NCBI GenBank assembly: GCA_964509335.1
Contig: CAZDXB010000043.1
Location: 1 to 18,714, forward strand
From: CAZDXB01 sp964509335
GTDB taxonomy: Bacteria; Bacteroidota; Ignavibacteria; Kapaibacteriales; UBA2268
Reading direction: 5' to 3'
Length of the DNA: 18,714 bases
Shown here: positions 7,681-14,340 of the stretch, in pieces
How the letters are laid out: each line of letters starts with the position of its first letter
Position numbering within the stretch: the first letter of the stretch is position 1
Position numbers and translations under genes: made by a program
Notes under the pieces: model-generated
Databases searched by the model: none
Told to the model about the DNA's origin: nothing
Seen by the model: the letters and a program-made list of their open reading frames with translations, nothing else

Positions 7681-7710
7681 TTATTATAGTTTTATTAAGA
7701 TATATATATT
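7681..7710 (+). promoter_or_regulatory. Possible weak promoter for the GT-C-like membrane protein
   Basis: A -10 box TATATT (7705-7710) lies 31 bases before the ATG at 7742, the same distance as in the three better promoters of this window. The best -35 is TTATTA (7681-7686) with an 18-base spacer, so that half is poor. The terminator just upstream implies that some promoter must lie between 7656 and 7741; the region is very AT-rich and other placements are possible. Confidence 0.35.
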
Positions 7711-7741
7711 AAAATATTTATGAAACTTGCGGAATTGAAAG

Positions 7742-9730
7742 ATGGATTTTTTGTTGTCGCTTTTTGTTTTTCTTGAAATAGTTTTGTTTTTAACCGCTTT
7801 GTCGGGCTATTTTTCTTCAAAAGGAATTGAATTTCCCGATTCCTTCGTTTATTCAGTTCCCATAGTTATCGCTGTTTATTCGGTTCTTATACAAGGTTTT
7901 TTCATATTGGGAATATGGCGATATTTTTGGGTAATCGATATTATTGTTGTCGGCGCTTCAATATACGGTACAATTAAATACTGGAGCGAACTAAAGAGGA
8001 TTTACGAATCAATTTTAAAAGTTAGCGGCGACTATAAACTTTACTTTGTTTTTTTTGCCGTTCTGTTGACTTATTTGTTTATCCAAGCGTTTTTAGTTCC
8101 CAATTACAATTCCGACGCTATGTCGTATAATCTAGCGCGCGTTTTAATGTTTCAGAACGAAGGTTCGCTCTTTTTAGAGAACTACACAACTTTGCGTCAA
8201 GTCATTTTCCCTTGGGGTTACGACATCTTGCATTTCCTTTTTCTTCGGTTTTACTCCGATTTTGGGCTGGCTTCTTTTGGATTTATTTGTTATACGACAA
8301 TAATATTAGGGACTTATTCAATTGTCAGAAACGTTTTCGCCGACAAAAAGTACGCTCTTTTTACGGCTTTTATTGTCGGTTCGTTTTCTCAATTGATTTT
8401 GCAAGCGACGAACGTTAAAAACGATATACCACTGGCGACGCTTACGGTAGCGATGATTTTGGCTTTCTTGAACTTCTCTAAAGACAAGAAAGTTGAAGGC
8501 GTATTAGTTATTATTATTAGCGCGATTTTCGGATTGTCGATTAAGTCGTATTTTCCCGCGTTCGCTTTGCCTTTTGTAATCGCCTTTTTCTTTTTTGTTA
8601 TATATTACGACGGAAAAGAAGGCGGATTTTTACGCGTATTGAAGTTCTTGAAAAATTATAAATTTCAATTGTCGTTAATTGTTGGGATTGTAGCTTCGCT
8701 TGTTGTTTATTATTATTATAATTATTCAACTTTTGGCGGCTTAACCGGACCGGAAGAATATCTTAAGAACAACGTAAATACCGACGGAATAACGGGGGGC
8801 GTAGTTAATTTTGGAAGATACGTAATTCAACTATTCAATTTGCCGAATGAGTTTTTTGGCAAACAGATTTCCGATTTCTTTAACGCTCGTTTATTCGGCG
8901 ACTTGAAAAACATAAACGCCAACCAGCCGTTCGGTATTCCGCCAATCTTAAGCGCGAGAGCCATTCCGTCGGAAGAACATACTTTTTACGGAGTTATTGG
9001 CAACTTATTGATATTTCCAGCTCTTATTTATTCGCTTATTAAGGGCGACGGTAGAATTCGAATAATTGCGATTTCGCTGTTAATACTGTTTATTGGTTTA
9101 TGTTTCGCTATTAAATGGGACTCGGCGCGAGCTCGTTTTATGATTGCTTTTTTTGCCGGTTCCGGCGTCTGTTTCGCTTTGCTATTAAGGAAAATATACC
9201 TTAAAAGAGGTTTTCTTTTGAAAGCTGTTACTATTATAGCCGCAGTCAATATGAGTTTCGTTCTATTTTTTAACGCTCATAAACCGGCGCCTTTTGTTAA
9301 CGATATAGACAAATTAGTTATCAAGACGTTTGATATCGACGTAAAATACGAAAAAGAAGGTTCTTGGATAAGTTGGATATTCGACAGGGATTACAATTTC
9401 GAGTATTATTTCGGCGACGGGGTATTTGAGAAATATGAAGAATCGGTCGGCGAGGAATCTAATATATTGTTGTTATCCGGGAATTGCGGCAAGATATTTC
9501 CGTTTATGCGAAGAAAACCCGAGGCGAATTTTTTCGTTCGACATTTTTCCAATTTGTCCGTAGAACGGGATGAAAATTCAATTAAACTTGACGAAGAATA
9601 TTTGGAAAAAAATGATATTGACTATGTAGTAGCGCTTTTGAAGTTCAAAGTCGAAAACGTTAGTTTAAAAGAGATTTTTTCGACTGAAGGTATTAATCAG
9701 TCGCTAACAGTATATCGCAAGAGCGAATAA
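7742..9730 (+). CDS. Multi-spanning membrane protein, GT-C-type glycosyltransferase-like
   Basis: This 662-residue protein has roughly ten to thirteen hydrophobic spans up to residue ~515, then a soluble C-terminal domain of ~145 residues. The first large loop carries NYNSDAMSYNLARV (Asp125) followed by LRQVIFPWGYDILH. This matches the DSMxYHLPRV...RQ pattern of GT-C family (PMT/ArnT-like) membrane transferases, where the loop Asp is catalytic and faces the periplasm. Such enzymes use polyprenyl-phosphate-linked sugars. Later loops carry NNVNTDGITGG, FGIPPILSARAIPSEEHTFYG and KWDSARARF. The C-terminal part (DYNFEYYFGDGVFEKY, NILLLSGNCGKIFPFM) looks like a small alpha/beta domain and is probably periplasmic. 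The start is ATG 7742 after GAATTGAAAG, a weak ribosome site. The neighbouring GT2 supports a role in glycan assembly. The family is inferred from the loop motif and topology; an O-antigen-type or purely structural membrane protein is the alternative. Confidence 0.75.
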   Translation: MDFLLSLFVFLEIVLFLTALSGYFSSKGIEFPDSFVYSVPIVIAVYSVLIQGFFILGIWRYFWVIDIIVVGASIYGTIKYWSELKRIYESILKVSGDYKLYFVFFAVLLTYLFIQAFLVPNYNSDAMSYNLARVLMFQNEGSLFLENYTTLRQVIFPWGYDILHFLFLRFYSDFGLASFGFICYTTIILGTYSIVRNVFADKKYALFTAFIVGSFSQLILQATNVKNDIPLATLTVAMILAFLNFSKDKKVEGVLVIIISAIFGLSIKSYFPAFALPFVIAFFFFVIYYDGKEGGFLRVLKFLKNYKFQLSLIVGIVASLVVYYYYNYSTFGGLTGPEEYLKNNVNTDGITGGVVNFGRYVIQLFNLPNEFFGKQISDFFNARLFGDLKNINANQPFGIPPILSARAIPSEEHTFYGVIGNLLIFPALIYSLIKGDGRIRIIAISLLILFIGLCFAIKWDSARARFMIAFFAGSGVCFALLLRKIYLKRGFLLKAVTIIAAVNMSFVLFFNAHKPAPFVNDIDKLVIKTFDIDVKYEKEGSWISWIFDRDYNFEYYFGDGVFEKYEESVGEESNILLLSGNCGKIFPFMRRKPEANFFVRHFSNLSVERDENSIKLDEEYLEKNDIDYVVALLKFKVENVSLKEIFSTEGINQSLTVYRKSE

Positions 9731-9743
9731 TTTGATTTTATAA

Positions 9744-9766
9744 AGTTTATTTACTAGTTTATTTAC
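9744..9766 (+). repeat. Tandem 11-bp direct repeat upstream of the mutase promoter
   Basis: Two exact copies of AGTTTATTTAC (9744-9754 and 9756-9766) are separated by one base, a 12-bp period. They lie about 43 bp upstream of the -35 box of the phosphohexomutase promoter, where an operator could sit. Chance is possible in such AT-rich DNA. Confidence 0.6.
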
Positions 9767-9808
9767 GGTAAAAATACGATTTTCTTATTTTTAAATGACA
9801 ATAATATA

Positions 9809-9837
9809 TTGATAATACGACTTTTCTTGTTTATATT
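9809..9837 (+). promoter_or_regulatory. Promoter of the phosphohexomutase gene
   Basis: A -35 box TTGATA (9809-9814), a 17-base spacer and a -10 box TATATT (9832-9837). The -10 ends 30 bases before the ATG at 9868. The same DNA also reads TATATTTG, which fits the Bacteroidetes -7 consensus TAnnTTTG with a TTG 20 bases upstream, so it cannot by itself tell the two promoter types apart. Confidence 0.65.
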
Positions 9838-9867
9838 TGACGTTTTAAGGATTATGTGAGGTTACAA

Positions 9868-11244
9868 ATGCCTTTTATTCGTTCAATATCGGGTTTGAGA
9901 GCAACCTTAGGCAATTATCTAAATCCGGAGACGGTTGCAAAGTATTCAGCCGCTTTGAATAAAATTTTGCCCGAAGGTTATATTGTTATAGGAAGAGACG
10001 GCAGACCTTCCGGCGAGTGGATTGAGCAAATCATAGCCGGCACGCTTGCCGCTAGCGGAAGAGAAGTGCGGTTGTTGGGCGTCGTTCCCACTCCTACCGT
10101 TCAACTTTACGTCGAACACGGAAAAGCCGTCGGCGGTATTTCTATCACCGCTTCGCACAACACCAAAGAGTGGAACGGAATGAAATTTATCAACAAAGAC
10201 GGCGTGTTCTTCGGGATGCGAGAAAATTCGGAGTTATGGGACGCCGCCGAGTTCGCCGATTTCAAATATTCTTCCAGTCCGGATAGAATCGCTCAAAATT
10301 TTGACGACAGCGCAATTTTCAAACACGTGGCGAAAATTTTGGAATTACCTATTTTCGACGAAGACGTTGTGGATAAAATAAAATCTCGGAGATTTAAAGT
10401 AGTAGTTGACGCCGCCAACGCTTCGGGTTCCAAAGCAATGCCGGAATTGCTAGAAAGTTTCGGTTGCGAGGTCGTAGAATTGCATTGCAAAGGCGACGGC
10501 ATATTTCCGAGAAAGCCCGAGCCGATACCAAGGCATTTGAAGCTATTGTCCGACGAAGTGAAAGAGCAAAAAGCCGACTTGGGTCTCGCTCTTGACCCGG
10601 ACGGCGATAGATTGGTGATTATTTGCGAGAACGGCTCTCCGATAGGCGAAGAGAGAACGATAGTTTTGGCTATTGAAGCTGTTTTGAGCGCTAAAGAAAG
10701 ATTTCTCGAAGAAAACGAGAAGCCCATAGTGGTGGTCAATCAATCGACTACTTCTGCCGTTGAGATTGTCGCCGAGAAATACGACGCTAAGGTAATCAGA
10801 TCGGCGGTAGGAGAAATAAACGTCGTTAAGGAGATGAAAAAACATCGCGCTTTAATTGGCGGAGAAGGAAGCGGCGGAGTTATTTTGCCCGCTTGTCATT
10901 ACGGCAGGGACGCTCTTGTGGGCGCCGCCTTGGTTTTATATTTAGCCGCTGTTCGCGAAAAAAGTTTCTGCGAATTGACGGGCGAACTACCGGATTACAA
11001 AATAGCCAAGATTAAAAAACGATTCAGAGGCAATCTCGAGGATTTATACAAAGCTATAATTAATCTGTTCCCAAACGGCGAGCCGGTTAGGGGGGACGGA
11101 GTGAAAATAATATTTCCAGAAAGCTGGATTCACATTAGAGCTTCCAACACCGAGCCGATTGTCAGAATTATCGCCGAGGATAAAGACTTGAAGGAAACCA
11201 AAAATCTTATCAGAAAGGTTAGCGAATTGTGCGATAAATTATAA
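9868..11244 (+). CDS. glmM: Phosphoglucosamine mutase / phosphomannomutase family enzyme
   Basis: This alpha-D-phosphohexomutase interconverts sugar-6- and sugar-1-phosphates via a phosphoserine. With the ATG at 9868 it has 458 residues and begins MPFIRSISGLRATLG, the usual family opening. A GTG at 9856 in the same frame would add four residues, but it is part of the TGAGG ribosome site six bases before the ATG, so 9868 is preferred. All four signatures are present: catalytic Ser96 in GGISITASHNTKEWNG, metal loop LDPDGDR (Asp243, 245, 247), sugar-binding GGEGSGGV (Glu333) and phosphate-binding RASNTEPIVR (424-433). Substrate cannot be fixed from these: glucosamine-phosphate (peptidoglycan and LPS precursors) and mannose/glucose-phosphate are both possible, so the symbol is tentative. 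It supplies sugar nucleotide precursors in the cytoplasm, fitting the glycosyltransferases upstream. It has its own promoter and terminator and so looks monocistronic. Confidence 0.9.
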   Translation: MPFIRSISGLRATLGNYLNPETVAKYSAALNKILPEGYIVIGRDGRPSGEWIEQIIAGTLAASGREVRLLGVVPTPTVQLYVEHGKAVGGISITASHNTKEWNGMKFINKDGVFFGMRENSELWDAAEFADFKYSSSPDRIAQNFDDSAIFKHVAKILELPIFDEDVVDKIKSRRFKVVVDAANASGSKAMPELLESFGCEVVELHCKGDGIFPRKPEPIPRHLKLLSDEVKEQKADLGLALDPDGDRLVIICENGSPIGEERTIVLAIEAVLSAKERFLEENEKPIVVVNQSTTSAVEIVAEKYDAKVIRSAVGEINVVKEMKKHRALIGGEGSGGVILPACHYGRDALVGAALVLYLAAVREKSFCELTGELPDYKIAKIKKRFRGNLEDLYKAIINLFPNGEPVRGDGVKIIFPESWIHIRASNTEPIVRIIAEDKDLKETKNLIRKVSELCDKL

Positions 11245-11276
11245 AGTCGATAATAGTTTTTGATTTAGATTATTAA

Positions 11277-11302
11277 GGCGGACTTTCTGGTTCGCCTTTT
11301 TT
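11277..11302 (+). terminator. Intrinsic terminator after the phosphohexomutase gene
   Basis: GGCGGAC (11277-11283) pairs with GTTCGCC (11290-11296) with one G-T wobble, the loop is TTTCTG, and six Ts follow. It stands 32 bases after the stop, between two convergent genes. Read on the minus strand the stem is followed only by TTAATAAT, so it mainly serves the plus strand. Confidence 0.88.
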
Positions 11303-11328
11303 CGTTTATCGATATCGCGATTTTATAC

Positions 11329-12663
11329 TCATCTTATTTCAACTCCCGGCGGTGTGTGAACTATAGTAAACAGTTTCAAATCTCTATACTCGTCGCAAAT
11401 CATTTCGGCGTATTTGTGCGAGTAATAATCTCCGATGGCGTAAGCCACGCCGCCCGAAGTTTTAATTCTTTCGGCGTTTGGAATTAACTCTTTTACTGCG
11501 GATTCGTGTTCTAAATTCTGAGGCACGATTAATACTTTGAAGCTGCGACGTTCCTTTTCTTTTTTTAGATAGTTTTCAACCATAGGTATAATTTCGGAAC
11601 TAATAAGCGCTTCTTCTTCGGTTACTTTCTCGTCGGCTTCTATCATTGTAGTAATCATATCTTTTAGTTGGGCGACCTGTTCGTCCGGAGGCTCGCTATC
11701 GAGATAATCCTCTACGCTTTTCCTCAAAGTCATATAATTGCCGCTCTTGTTCTTTTCTCTCAGCTTTTGAAACTTATCGATATCGTAGCTTATATTCCAT
11801 TCTTTTGCGAATGTCTTGATTATGTCCTGTTCTTTTGGGTCGAAATCTTCGTCTATCATAGCTATTTGATGCAGAATATTCAATATGATTTCGGCGTTCT
11901 GGGGCTTAAACCATTTTTTCAATAAATAGTCGGCTTCTTTGCGTTCTATCTTCAAAGCGTTTTTAATCAAAGCCCAGATGCCTTGAGCTTTTTGTCCCCT
12001 AACGAAAATTCCCGTGCCTATAAGGAAGAAAATCGAGCCTTCGAAAATGTATATCGCCGTGTCTATCGTGCTGTTTAAGTCATCCTCGACGAAGATATAG
12101 TAAATCACCCATAAAATACAGTTCAGAACGTATATTGACAATCCAGCTAGGGATTGGGATTCGGCTACTTCTTTCTCGTGTTTTCGTTTCCATATCTTAT
12201 TGATTTTTAAATAGATAAATATTACGGTAATGCCTAATGATATTTTAACGAATAAGTCTATGATAAAGACAAACCAAGATTCTTGTATATCGAAAGTATA
12301 GCTGTTGCTTAATTTATTTTGAACTAGTATTTTGCCGGAACTGGCTCCTTCGGGAACGACCATTGTTATTTTCTCGTCGCTCCAGTTCAGATATTGTTCG
12401 TCCGCCAATTCGGCGTATCCTTCTTCCCAAACGTTGTCTCCTTTGAAAACGATAAACTTCGAGCCTCTGCTTTCGCCGAAGTTTTCGCCAATGATATCTA
12501 TTGTGTCTCCGACTTGGTATTTCTCCGGTTGAACTTTGTTTATAGTTATTGGGTAATCGCCCTCTAGTTTTTTGCCCGCTTCGGTGGTTCTCCAGCCCTC
12601 GCAAGAAATTAGGAAGAAGGCTAAAGAAATCGTCATAGCCGCTATTAATATTTTTCCGTTCAT
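11329..12663 (-). CDS. Lipoprotein/membrane protein joining an IPT/TIG domain to a TerB-like domain
   Basis: This 444-residue protein is of unknown function with readable parts. An N-terminal signal ends in a lipobox-like LISC (Cys21, then Glu22). Residues ~38-125 form an IPT/TIG Ig-like domain (ITINKVQPEKYQVGDTIDII, GENFG, VPEGASSGKILVQN). Three hydrophobic spans follow at about 133-156, 172-192 and 203-222. The charges (KIWKRKHEKE after the first, EDDLNSTIDT between the second and third) put the IPT domain outside and the rest inside. Residues ~240-350 carry TerB-like acidic helices (IAMIDEDFDPKEQD, MIEADEKVTEEEA). The last ~70 (FKVLIVPQNLEHESAVKELI, GVAYAIGDYYSHKYAEMICD) resemble a SPOR-like alpha/beta repeat, though weakly. 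The lipobox followed by membrane helices is odd; it could simply be a signal anchor. The gene has its own promoter, and nothing around it reveals a task. Coding is certain; the domain names are by eye. Confidence 0.8.
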   Translation of the reverse strand: MNGKILIAAMTISLAFFLISCEGWRTTEAGKKLEGDYPITINKVQPEKYQVGDTIDIIGENFGESRGSKFIVFKGDNVWEEGYAELADEQYLNWSDEKITMVVPEGASSGKILVQNKLSNSYTFDIQESWFVFIIDLFVKISLGITVIFIYLKINKIWKRKHEKEVAESQSLAGLSIYVLNCILWVIYYIFVEDDLNSTIDTAIYIFEGSIFFLIGTGIFVRGQKAQGIWALIKNALKIERKEADYLLKKWFKPQNAEIILNILHQIAMIDEDFDPKEQDIIKTFAKEWNISYDIDKFQKLREKNKSGNYMTLRKSVEDYLDSEPPDEQVAQLKDMITTMIEADEKVTEEEALISSEIIPMVENYLKKEKERRSFKVLIVPQNLEHESAVKELIPNAERIKTSGGVAYAIGDYYSHKYAEMICDEYRDLKLFTIVHTPPGVEIR

Positions 12664-12696
12664 TGTATTCTTTGTTTTGTCGAATTTAAAAACTCT

Positions 12697-12725
12697 AATA
12701 TAACTTTATTACGAATGTTTATCAA
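12697..12725 (-). promoter_or_regulatory. Promoter of the IPT-TerB protein gene
   Basis: On the minus strand, a -35 box TTGATA (12725-12720), a 17-base spacer and a -10 box TATATT (12702-12697), ending 33 bases before the ATG at 12663. Both hexamers and spacing equal those of the phosphohexomutase promoter. It lies in the 162-bp gap (12664-12825) after the formyltransferase gene; the rest of that gap shows no convincing terminator. Confidence 0.7.
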
Positions 12726-12825
12726 TAATTCATTAAAGATTGACAAATAAAAATTAAAAAAATTGCTTTTTGGGGAGAGGCTTGCGGCGAGCGGTTTTAA
12801 AATATACGTTCGATAACGGAGGGCT

Positions 12826-13752
12826 TTATTCGAGTTTTCCTCGACTTTCGCCGCGGTATCCGTTCAAGAAGTCTTGTATTTTCATTAGCTTTTTACCCGC
12901 CGGCTGCAATTCTTTTATTGAAACCGTCCCGGAAGCGCACTGGACAAGCAGAGATTTGTTTTCTATTAGAAATTCTCCGGGGTCTCCGAAGTTTTTGTTC
13001 ACAGGGGCGGCGCGCGTGAACTTGATTTTGTCGCCGTTCCACAAAGACCAAGCGCCGGGGAAAGGGGACATCCCCTTGATAAAATTCGCGACTTCTCGAG
13101 AGTCTTTATTCCAGTCGATTTTGCAATCTTCGGGATAAATTTTGGGAGCCGGCGTCGCTTCGGCTTCGTCTTGCATTTTTAAAGCGTAATCCCCGCTTAT
13201 AAGTTTTTCGCAAGTTTCTACGGCTAATTCGGCGGCTAAAGGAGATAGAATATCGTGTAAATCTCCCGCGTTCGCGCCCTCAGGTATATTTATTTTTTTT
13301 TGTGAAATTATGTTGCCGGTATCGACTTTTTTCTCAATTATGAAAGAAGTCAATCCGGTGAGCTTTTCGCCGTTAACAATAGCCCAGTTAATAGGAGCGG
13401 CGCCTCTATATTTCGGTAGAAGCGAAGCGTGAATATTGAAAGTCGCTATTTCTGCGATACTAAATACTTCTTCCGGCAATATCCTGAAAGCCAAAACCGC
13501 TATTATATCCGGCTGAATCTCTTTTAAGGACTTTATAAAGTTCTCGTCTTTCAATTTCTTAGGTTGTAGAACCGGTATTCCCAATTCCTCAGCTTTTATT
13601 TTAACGTCCGAAGGTTTTAGTTTTCTTTTTCTGCCTTGGGGTTTGTCGGGAACCGTTACTACCGCTTCTAGACCGTATTTTTCGTATAGTTTAGCGAGCG
13701 TCGGAACCGCGAATTCAGGCGTTCCCATAAATACAATTTTCGGCGATTTCAT
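12826..13752 (-). CDS. fmt: Methionyl-tRNA formyltransferase
   Basis: This enzyme formylates the methionine of initiator tRNA using 10-formyl-tetrahydrofolate, for bacterial translation initiation. The 308 residues are a normal family length. The N-terminal Rossmann domain starts KIVFMGTPEFAVPTL (5-19), and the basic loop DKPQGRKRKLKPSDVK (36-51) contacts the tRNA acceptor. The formyl-transfer triad is complete: Asn106 and His108 in FNIHASLLPKYRGAAPINWA, and Asp144 in KKVDTGNI. The C-terminal OB-fold domain follows the linker (~205-308; KIDWNKDSREVANFIKGMSP, PGAWS, PAGKKLM). The ATG at 13752 has an A-rich leader and no Shine-Dalgarno. It is the last gene of the run RsmI-like, ade, dut, fmt, 92 bases after dut. 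No clear hairpin terminator is seen downstream. Confidence 0.97.
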   Translation of the reverse strand: MKSPKIVFMGTPEFAVPTLAKLYEKYGLEAVVTVPDKPQGRKRKLKPSDVKIKAEELGIPVLQPKKLKDENFIKSLKEIQPDIIAVLAFRILPEEVFSIAEIATFNIHASLLPKYRGAAPINWAIVNGEKLTGLTSFIIEKKVDTGNIISQKKINIPEGANAGDLHDILSPLAAELAVETCEKLISGDYALKMQDEAEATPAPKIYPEDCKIDWNKDSREVANFIKGMSPFPGAWSLWNGDKIKFTRAAPVNKNFGDPGEFLIENKSLLVQCASGTVSIKELQPAGKKLMKIQDFLNGYRGESRGKLE

Positions 13753-13844
13753 ATATTTCTTATTTTGTTATACAAGTTCGCTAAATATAAAAAATATGGC
13801 GAAAACAATCACCGCGGCGCCGAAAAATTCTATTTATAAAAAAT

Positions 13845-14306
13845 TCATTTCTTTTTGTTTAATCCGGTGCTGCCGAATCCTCCCGAACCTCTTTGGGATT
13901 TCGGCAATTCTTCGACTTCCCGCCAAACCGCTTTTTCGTATCTGGCTATTACTAGTTGGGCGATTCTGTCGCCTTTTTTAATCGTGAAATCTTTTTTCCC
14001 GAAGTTTGCCAGAATTACTTTGATTTCTCCGCGATAATCGCTGTCGATAGTTCCCGGAGCGTTCAGGGCGAAAATTCCGTTTTTAATCGCTAATCCGCTT
14101 CTTGAGCGTACTTGGCATTCGTATCCCGGCTCTAATGCCATTGCTAAATTAGTGGAAATGAGTTCAGTTCCGCCGGCTGGGATTATCGTCGGCTCGTCTA
14201 TCGCGGCGCAAACGTCCATTCCCGCGGAGCCTTCGGTCGCGTATTGGGGAAGAGGCAAGTCCTCGAATTTTTCCGATATTCTTGTTATTTTTACGGTAGC
14301 GTTCAT
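13845..14306 (-). CDS. dut: Deoxyuridine 5'-triphosphate nucleotidohydrolase (dUTPase)
   Basis: This homotrimeric enzyme hydrolyses dUTP to dUMP and pyrophosphate, keeping uracil out of DNA and supplying thymidylate synthesis. All five family motifs are present in 153 residues: motif 1 AGMD (28-31), motif 2 RSRSGLA (67-73), motif 3 GTIDSDYRGEI (85-95, catalytic Asp88), motif 4 GDRIAQLVI (112-120) and the Gly-rich motif 5 RGSGGFGSTG (139-148), which folds over the neighbouring active site. Length is typical of bacterial Dut. The ATG has an A-rich leader (ACTACAAAA) rather than a Shine-Dalgarno. It lies 34 bases after the adenine deaminase gene on the same strand without a terminator, so the two nucleotide-metabolism genes are probably co-transcribed. 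The 92-base gap to fmt holds no gene. Confidence 0.98.
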   Translation of the reverse strand: MNATVKITRISEKFEDLPLPQYATEGSAGMDVCAAIDEPTIIPAGGTELISTNLAMALEPGYECQVRSRSGLAIKNGIFALNAPGTIDSDYRGEIKVILANFGKKDFTIKKGDRIAQLVIARYEKAVWREVEELPKSQRGSGGFGSTGLNKKK

Positions 14307-14340
14307 TTTTGTAGTTTAGTTTATTGTATTAAGATTACTG

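Noticed and set aside
9856..9867. GTG start giving four extra residues to the phosphohexomutase
   Set aside because: The bases form the TGAGG ribosome site for the ATG at 9868, and the family normally begins at that point.
12736..12825. GC-rich patch and AT hairpin behind fmt as a terminator
   Set aside because: The best stems are four to five pairs with poor loops and no proper T-run on the minus strand.
12770..13138. A 122-codon plus-strand open frame over the end of fmt
   Set aside because: It overlaps the well-supported OB-fold part of fmt and has no recognisable content.
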